Origin: CALVUJ01 sp045128835
GTDB lineage: Bacteria > Bacillota_I > Bacilli_A > RFN20 > DUOF01
Length of the DNA stretch: 10,470 nucleotides
Reading direction: 5' to 3'
Assembly (NCBI GenBank): GCA_045128835.1
Contig: JBGVRX010000001.1
Span: 1 to 10,470, forward strand
Part shown: positions 6,977-10,470 of the stretch, piece after piece
Position numbering within the stretch: position 1 is the first letter of the stretch
Layout of the letters: each line of letters opens with the position of its first letter
Translations under genes and position numbers: made by a program
Notes under the pieces: generated by a model
Seen by the model: only the letters and a program-made list of their open reading frames with translations
Databases searched by the model: none
Told to the model about the DNA's origin: nothing

Positions 6977-7438
6977 ATGCGAAATCGAATATATTTAAGG
7001 CCTGAACTTTATGATTTATCACAAGGATCAAGAATAAAATTTGTGAGAATTTTTAGGCATTTAACTCAGGATAATGTTTCAGATGATTTAGGAATAACTG
7101 GAGAAAATAAAAGAAGAACTTTAACTAGGTATGAAAAAGGGGATAGAAATCAAAGCAAATCCAGATTACAAGAATTATCTAAGATACTTTTAGTAAATGA
7201 TAATTTAATTAAACAATATGAATTTAAAAGTGTATCAGATATTTTGTATTTTCTTTTATGGTTAGAAGAAATGTTTCCTAAAATTAGAATTGATTTAGGA
7301 ACAAATGATGAAACAATTAATTTATTCTTTGACGAATGGAATACTATGAGGGATAAAAAACAAAAAATGATAGTTAATTATGAAGAATATTTTGAATGGA
7401 AGATAAATTATAAAGTAAAGGAAGATAGTAATGAATGA
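6977..7438 (+). CDS. XRE-family helix-turn-helix regulator of mobile-element type
   Basis: With the ATG at 6977 the protein has 153 residues. Residues about 18-72 form a Cro/C1-type helix-turn-helix domain: SRIKFVRIFRHLTQDNVSDDL, then the TLTRYEKGDRN segment typical of the last helices. The C-terminal part (80-145) is helical and rich in aromatic and acidic residues, with WLEEMFPKIRIDL and FFDEWN. This overall arrangement, followed directly by a ParB-like gene, resembles regulators in integrative conjugative elements of Firmicutes; that comparison is from memory. It probably binds DNA as a dimer, and the inverted repeat at 6918-6956 is the obvious candidate target. The stop codon overlaps the next gene by 8 nt (ATGAATGA), which suggests translational coupling. 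A longer reading from TTG 6890 would add 29 residues (including MSHISAFFMFFCDRKKGGET) and is not favoured. Confidence 0.8.
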   Translation: MRNRIYLRPELYDLSQGSRIKFVRIFRHLTQDNVSDDLGITGENKRRTLTRYEKGDRNQSKSRLQELSKILLVNDNLIKQYEFKSVSDILYFLLWLEEMFPKIRIDLGTNDETINLFFDEWNTMRDKKQKMIVNYEEYFEWKINYKVKEDSNE

Positions 7439-8285
7439 AATAATAAAAATTAAAATTAGTGAAATAGATGATTTTAAGAAGCATCCATATAAAGTAGAGT
7501 TAGGTGATGAATTAAATACTTTAGTAGAAAGTATAAAACTAAATGGATTATTGGTCCCTATTGTAGTAAGAAGAAAAGAAGATAATAGATATGAATTGTT
7601 ATCTGGACACAGAAGGAAGAAAGTGTATGAAATATTAGGTTTAAACGAAATAGATACAATTGTTAAAGAGCTAAATGATGATGAAGCAACTATATATATG
7701 GTAGATTCAAATATGTATCGAGAGAAACTATTGCCAAGTGAAAAAGCATTTTCTTATAAAATGAAAATGGATGCACTGAAACATCAAGGTAAGACTTCGT
7801 GCCATTATGACACGAAGTTAAGAAGTGATGAAAAATTATCAGAAAAAAGCAATGATAGTGCAAGGCAAATTCAAAGATATATAAGATTAACTTGTTTAAT
7901 ACCTGATTTATTAGAAATAGTTGATAACATAGGAAAAATAAAAGAAAAACATAATTTAACTATGGGATTATTGCCTGCAGTAGAATTATCTTTTTTATCT
8001 AAACAAGAACAACAAATAGTATATTCAGCAATAACATATGAAGATACAACTCCAAGCCATGCACAAGCAATAAGAATAAGAAAACTTGGTTCAAAGAAAT
8101 TATTAACATTCGATGACGTGGATAAAATATTGTTAGAAGAAAAAGGAAATCAACATGAAAAGATATCTTTTAATAAATCAAAGATAATAAGTGTATTACC
8201 ATTTGATTTAGTTAAGAGAGATAAAAGATATATTGAACAGTATATAATTGAAGCCATTAAATTATATAAAAGCACAAATAGATAG
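7431..8285 (+). CDS. ParB/Spo0J-family partition-like protein (orphan, no ParA beside it)
   Basis: This is a 284-residue protein. The N-terminal ParB nuclease/CTPase-type domain (1-95) has LVESIKLNGLLVPIVVRR and the signature SGHRRKK (GHRR at 59-62), then the YREKLLPSEKAFSYKMK stretch that follows it in ParB proteins. A helix-turn-helix region lies at about 138-160 (EKSNDSARQIQRYIRL), then LLPAVELSFLSKQEQ. The C-terminal part (from about 230) is a small domain common to ParB proteins of conjugative elements. The family binds palindromic centromere sites and either partitions DNA or regulates transcription. The ATG has an AAAGGA site (7417-7422) and overlaps the XRE stop by 8 nt. No ParA is encoded here, so a regulatory or replication-linked role is as likely as partition. 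The gene contains a striking palindrome at 7794-7818. Confidence 0.85.
   Translation: MNEIIKIKISEIDDFKKHPYKVELGDELNTLVESIKLNGLLVPIVVRRKEDNRYELLSGHRRKKVYEILGLNEIDTIVKELNDDEATIYMVDSNMYREKLLPSEKAFSYKMKMDALKHQGKTSCHYDTKLRSDEKLSEKSNDSARQIQRYIRLTCLIPDLLEIVDNIGKIKEKHNLTMGLLPAVELSFLSKQEQQIVYSAITYEDTTPSHAQAIRIRKLGSKKLLTFDDVDKILLEEKGNQHEKISFNKSKIISVLPFDLVKRDKRYIEQYIIEAIKLYKSTNR
7794..7818. repeat. 25-nt near-perfect palindrome inside the parB-like gene
   Basis: Arms ACTTCGTG (7794-7801) and CACGAAGT (7811-7818) flank a centre in which CAT (7803-7805) mirrors ATG (7807-7809) around T7806. Eleven of twelve base pairs match; only C7802/A7810 fails. The arms are more GC-rich than the surrounding gene. It encodes residues about 122-130 (TSCHYDTK), between the N-terminal domain and the helix-turn-helix. 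The size and symmetry fit a binding site for a dimeric protein such as ParB or the XRE regulator, or a structured mRNA element. Confidence 0.75.
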
Positions 8286-8286
8286 G

Positions 8287-8315
8287 TATACAATATTAAA
8301 ATATTATGATAAAAT
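8287..8315 (+). promoter_or_regulatory. Candidate extended -10 promoter of the 319-residue hypothetical gene
   Basis: TATACA (8287-8292) and TAAAAT (8310-8315) are spaced by 17 bp, and TGA (8307-8309) supplies the TGn extension. The core ATGATAAAAT is identical to one in the Abi promoter region (9388-9397). It lies just after the parB-like stop, so the next gene can be expressed independently. No terminator is visible between, so read-through is also possible. Confidence 0.55.
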
Positions 8316-8342
8316 AATTGTTGTTAAATGTGAGGTTTTGTT

Positions 8343-9302
8343 ATGAATAAATTTGAATTGGATAAAACTATGGAGTATTTTGGTTATAAAAAAAGTGATA
8401 GTTATACAGTTGGGAATCTAACTTTTTATCACGATGGCAGATACTTTACTATTGTTAAAGGAAAAACACCAAAAGAATTAGCAAATTTAATATATAAAAA
8501 ATATGATAATAATAAATATCTAATAAGAGTTGATGGAAATAATGAAAACTATATACCAACAGGGGATACATATACATATCATATAGATACCATAGAAGGA
8601 TTAGTAGCATACTTAATTGAAACAAAAAATTATTATTCTAAAAAGCAAACCAATCCTAATGAATTAGAAAATATTTTAGATTCAATTTATAAAAAAATAT
8701 TAGAAAATGTTAGTCCACAACTTAATATTTATGATTGGATGTTAGATAGAGATAACCGAAAAGAATATTTCAAAAGATTATTATCAAATAATACTTATTT
8801 AGATTTTAAATTAAGAAAACAAATAGAACTTTTTGATAATATGATAAATCCATTTGCTAATAATATTCATGATATAAATGATAGCAAATTTATCGTTTGT
8901 GGTTATGGTTATCTAGAAGACGAAAGTTGGTTTACACTTACTGATAAAGAAAGTGGCGTTGTATTTTCAACTATAAGAAGCAAAGATGGTTTTGTTTTGA
9001 ATTTACATATTCCAACAGATACATTATATGAGATAGATGTATATCATTATTTTGATAAAAATGGGGAAGAACTCGCTTTTGAAAAATATGATGAATCTGG
9101 TTTAACAAGAATTGAATATAATTTAAGAAATGAAACTTTTGGAGAACATTATGGTGAAAAACATAAAGTAACAATAAAGGATAAAAATTTCGTTATAAAT
9201 GCTTTGAACAAATACATAACTTTAGCAAGAAGTGTTGTTTCTAAAAATATACAAGGAAAAGTTAATACAGAAAATTCAGTTTTAAAGAAAGTAAAAAAAT
9301 AA
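8343..9302 (+). CDS. Hypothetical protein, 319 residues, accessory region
   Basis: I do not recognise this family. The protein has no signal peptide or membrane segment and is expected to be cytoplasmic. It is rich in Asn, Lys, Tyr and Asp. Residues 1-95 mix strands and helices (VGNLTFYHDGRYFTIVKGK, then TPKELANLIYKKY). Residues 100-180 are mainly helical (ELENILDSIYKKILENV, DWMLDRDNRKEYFKRLL). Residues 182-265 look beta-rich with repeated hairpins (SWFTLTDKESGVVFSTIRSK, YEIDVYHYFDKNGE). Residues 285-319 are a basic helix and tail. No catalytic motif stands out. A GTGAGG site (8330-8335) is 7 nt before the ATG. It sits between the XRE-ParB pair and an Abi gene, has its own candidate promoter and a good terminator, and so is a single cargo gene; whether it works with either neighbour is unknown. 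Confidence 0.8.
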   Translation: MNKFELDKTMEYFGYKKSDSYTVGNLTFYHDGRYFTIVKGKTPKELANLIYKKYDNNKYLIRVDGNNENYIPTGDTYTYHIDTIEGLVAYLIETKNYYSKKQTNPNELENILDSIYKKILENVSPQLNIYDWMLDRDNRKEYFKRLLSNNTYLDFKLRKQIELFDNMINPFANNIHDINDSKFIVCGYGYLEDESWFTLTDKESGVVFSTIRSKDGFVLNLHIPTDTLYEIDVYHYFDKNGEELAFEKYDESGLTRIEYNLRNETFGEHYGEKHKVTIKDKNFVINALNKYITLARSVVSKNIQGKVNTENSVLKKVKK

Positions 9303-9314
9303 TAAAATAAGTAA

Positions 9315-9357
9315 AAGATTAAGATTAGTCATTAATGATGTGAATCTTAATTTTTTT
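9315..9357 (+). terminator. Rho-independent terminator after the hypothetical gene
   Basis: ATTAAGATT (9318-9326) pairs with AATCTTAAT (9343-9351), extendable outward by three pairs (A:T, A:T and one G:T, from 9315 and to 9354), and a run of Ts reaches 9357. The 16-nt loop contains the small palindrome TCATTAATGA. It separates the Abi gene from upstream transcription. Confidence 0.8.
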
Positions 9358-9374
9358 AATAATTAAAGTAAAAA

Positions 9375-9402
9375 TATACTAATATTTATGATAAAATATA
9401 AT
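9375..9402 (+). promoter_or_regulatory. Candidate promoter of the Abi gene
   Basis: TATAAT (9397-9402) is a perfect -10 box with TATACT (9375-9380) 16 bp upstream as a weak -35. An overlapping extended -10 (TGA then TAAAAT, 9389-9397) is an alternative. Transcription would begin near 9409. The sequence AATATTTATGATA (9381-9393) and ATTATCTAT (9401-9409) both recur in the promoter just after the gene (10441-10453 and 10455-10463). Confidence 0.6.
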
Positions 9403-9434
9403 TATCTATTAAAAAATCTAGACAGGAGGTAATT

Positions 9435-10427
9435 ATGCGTGGAAAAGATATAGTATTAAGGCCAATGATGAAAATATCTGATATGGTTCCGTATTTAAAA
9501 AATAAAAATATAAAATTTGAATGTTGCTTAGAAAAAGATGCTGAAACATATTTGAGAGAAAATAATAATTATTATAATGTTACATCTTATAAAAATAATT
9601 TTGTTAAATACCAATGTGGTGAATTAGAAGGAAAATATATTGATTTAGATTTTGCATATTTAAAAGATTTATCTATTATAGATTATAGAACTAGATTAGT
9701 ATTATTTAAAATGATAATTGATATAGAACATTATCTAAAAATAAGAATATTAAATACTATTGAGGAAATATTAGAAGAAGATGGTTACAAAATCGTTAAT
9801 TTATATTTAGAAAAGGATTTTAATGATATAGAACGACCTAAAAGAGTTCATGAGAGTATAAGAAAGAAGGTAACAAATGAGTATTATCAAAAAATATTCT
9901 CTAAATATGATTTAGATAAGGATACTAAAATAGAAAATATACCTATATGGGAATTTCTTGAGATAATAACATTTGGTGAATTAATTAATTTCTTTGGTTT
10001 CTTTACTAAATATTATAATTTAGAAGATAATAAATATATATTTATTTTAAGAGAAGTAAATAAATTAAGAAATGCTGTTGCGCATAATTCTTGTGTACTA
10101 TGTGACTTAGATAAAAAAGATAATCTTCATAGAGTTGATACATTAGTTATTAATTATTTAAAAGAGTGTGGTATTGGAAAAGAAAATAGAAATACTAAAC
10201 TTTCTAATTCTAGAATAAGACAAATTACTTATACTTTATATATGTTTAATATTATAGTAAGTAGTGAAGGTGTAAAGAATAATGTAAAACATGATATTAC
10301 AAAATTATTTTATGGAAGAATAATTTTAAATAGTAAATACTATAATAATAATGGACTATTGAAATCCATATATAATTATTTTGATAAAATTATTGAAAAA
10401 AATTATAAAGAAAATTTGGAGCAATAG
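9435..10427 (+). CDS. Abi_2/AbiF-family abortive-infection HEPN protein
   Basis: This 330-residue protein resembles the Abi_2 (AbiD/AbiF) family in length and layout. An N-terminal region has MKISDMVPYLKNKNIKF, then the YLRENNNYYNVTSYKNNF stretch typical of the family (residues about 40-55). A helical core follows (YLKDLSIIDYRTRLVLFKMIIDIEHYLKIRI). The HEPN-type motif is R-x4-H at R212 and H217 in LRNAVAHNS, the presumed RNase active site. Family members cause abortive phage infection in Lactococcus, and relatives act as RNase toxins; the target here is unknown. A strong AGGAGGT site (9424-9430) precedes the ATG. The gene is bounded by a terminator and its own promoter upstream and a new promoter downstream, so it is a stand-alone cargo unit. 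Some abi genes of this family are accompanied by a structured RNA (the AbiF motif); none is certain in the 130-nt upstream gap. Confidence 0.85.
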   Translation: MRGKDIVLRPMMKISDMVPYLKNKNIKFECCLEKDAETYLRENNNYYNVTSYKNNFVKYQCGELEGKYIDLDFAYLKDLSIIDYRTRLVLFKMIIDIEHYLKIRILNTIEEILEEDGYKIVNLYLEKDFNDIERPKRVHESIRKKVTNEYYQKIFSKYDLDKDTKIENIPIWEFLEIITFGELINFFGFFTKYYNLEDNKYIFILREVNKLRNAVAHNSCVLCDLDKKDNLHRVDTLVINYLKECGIGKENRNTKLSNSRIRQITYTLYMFNIIVSSEGVKNNVKHDITKLFYGRIILNSKYYNNNGLLKSIYNYFDKIIEKNYKENLEQ

Positions 10428-10428
10428 T

Positions 10429-10457
10429 TTGACATAGAAAAATATTTATGATATATT
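10429..10457 (+). promoter_or_regulatory. Strong sigma-A promoter directing transcription out of the window
   Basis: A perfect TTGACA (10429-10434), a 17-bp spacer and TATATT (10452-10457), with the TGA extension at 10449-10451, make this the best promoter in the window. It starts one base after the Abi stop. Transcription would begin around 10464. The last bases (CAAGGA) could be the start of a ribosome binding site for the next gene, or the RNA itself could be the product. Confidence 0.85.
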
Positions 10458-10470
10458 ATCTATGCAAGGA

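Noticed and set aside
8971..9174. Minus-strand frame inside the hypothetical gene
   Set aside because: It is short, lacks a ribosome binding site and is composed of antisense-type Phe/His/Leu.
9315..9357. Riboswitch or the AbiF-type RNA upstream of the Abi gene
   Set aside because: The stem plus T tract directly after a stop codon and before a promoter is adequately explained as a terminator; no second structural element is visible.
1..10470. Mycoplasma-type genetic code (TGA as Trp)
   Set aside because: Trp is TGG throughout, no gene has an in-frame TGA, and the XRE gene ends with TGA exactly at a coupled overlap.

Overview
The window is AT-rich DNA from a low-GC Bacillota. Strong AGGAGG-type ribosome binding sites, A-ending codons, AGA for arginine, TGG for tryptophan and no in-frame TGA point to the standard bacterial code. 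A gut-associated Bacilli/Mollicutes-related or clostridial lineage fits best, but this is inferred from style and gene content; no rRNA or other marker is present.

Layout: (1) Positions 1-141 hold the first codons of a gene on the minus strand and an abrupt junction. Beyond it lies a very long modular surface-protein gene whose 5' end is missing. (2) Positions 142-3597 are one continuous frame. In order it encodes an Ig/Fn3-like segment, a two-copy module, a MucBP-like and an InlB-like repeat, three near-identical ~96-residue repeats with a Cys pair each, another Ig-like domain and a large glycine-rich C-terminal domain. It has no ATG, GTG or TTG codon upstream of 868, and that ATG lacks a ribosome binding site, so the gene is a 5'-truncated remnant or is interrupted. 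(3) 3618-4028 is a small lipoprotein with an FxLYD-like domain, 20 nt downstream in the same transcription direction and closed by a good terminator. (4) 4150-6786 is a complete pyruvate, phosphate dikinase gene (ppdK) with its own extended -10 promoter and terminator. All the catalytic residues can be seen.

(5) From about 6840 the content changes to accessory, mobile-element-type genes. An XRE-type regulator (6977-7438) has a hairpin-bearing leader and overlaps by 8 nt an orphan ParB-like protein (7431-8285), which carries a 25-nt near-perfect palindrome inside its coding sequence. Then come an unrecognised 319-residue protein (8343-9302) and an Abi_2/AbiF-type HEPN protein (9435-10427). The XRE-ParB pair resembles the regulation/partition module of integrative conjugative elements of Firmicutes, but no integrase, relaxase or ParA lies in the window. 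The Abi gene suggests a phage-defence or toxin cargo gene. A strong TTGACA promoter starts just after the Abi stop and points out of the window; its sequence resembles the Abi promoter itself, so a further gene or a non-coding RNA probably follows.

The two halves are not obviously linked: the surface protein plus lipoprotein form one envelope unit, ppdK is a metabolic gene, and the last four genes are accessory. The most useful leads are the truncation junction, the palindrome nested in the parB-like gene, the structured XRE leader, the unknown gene beside Abi, and the duplicated promoter after Abi.
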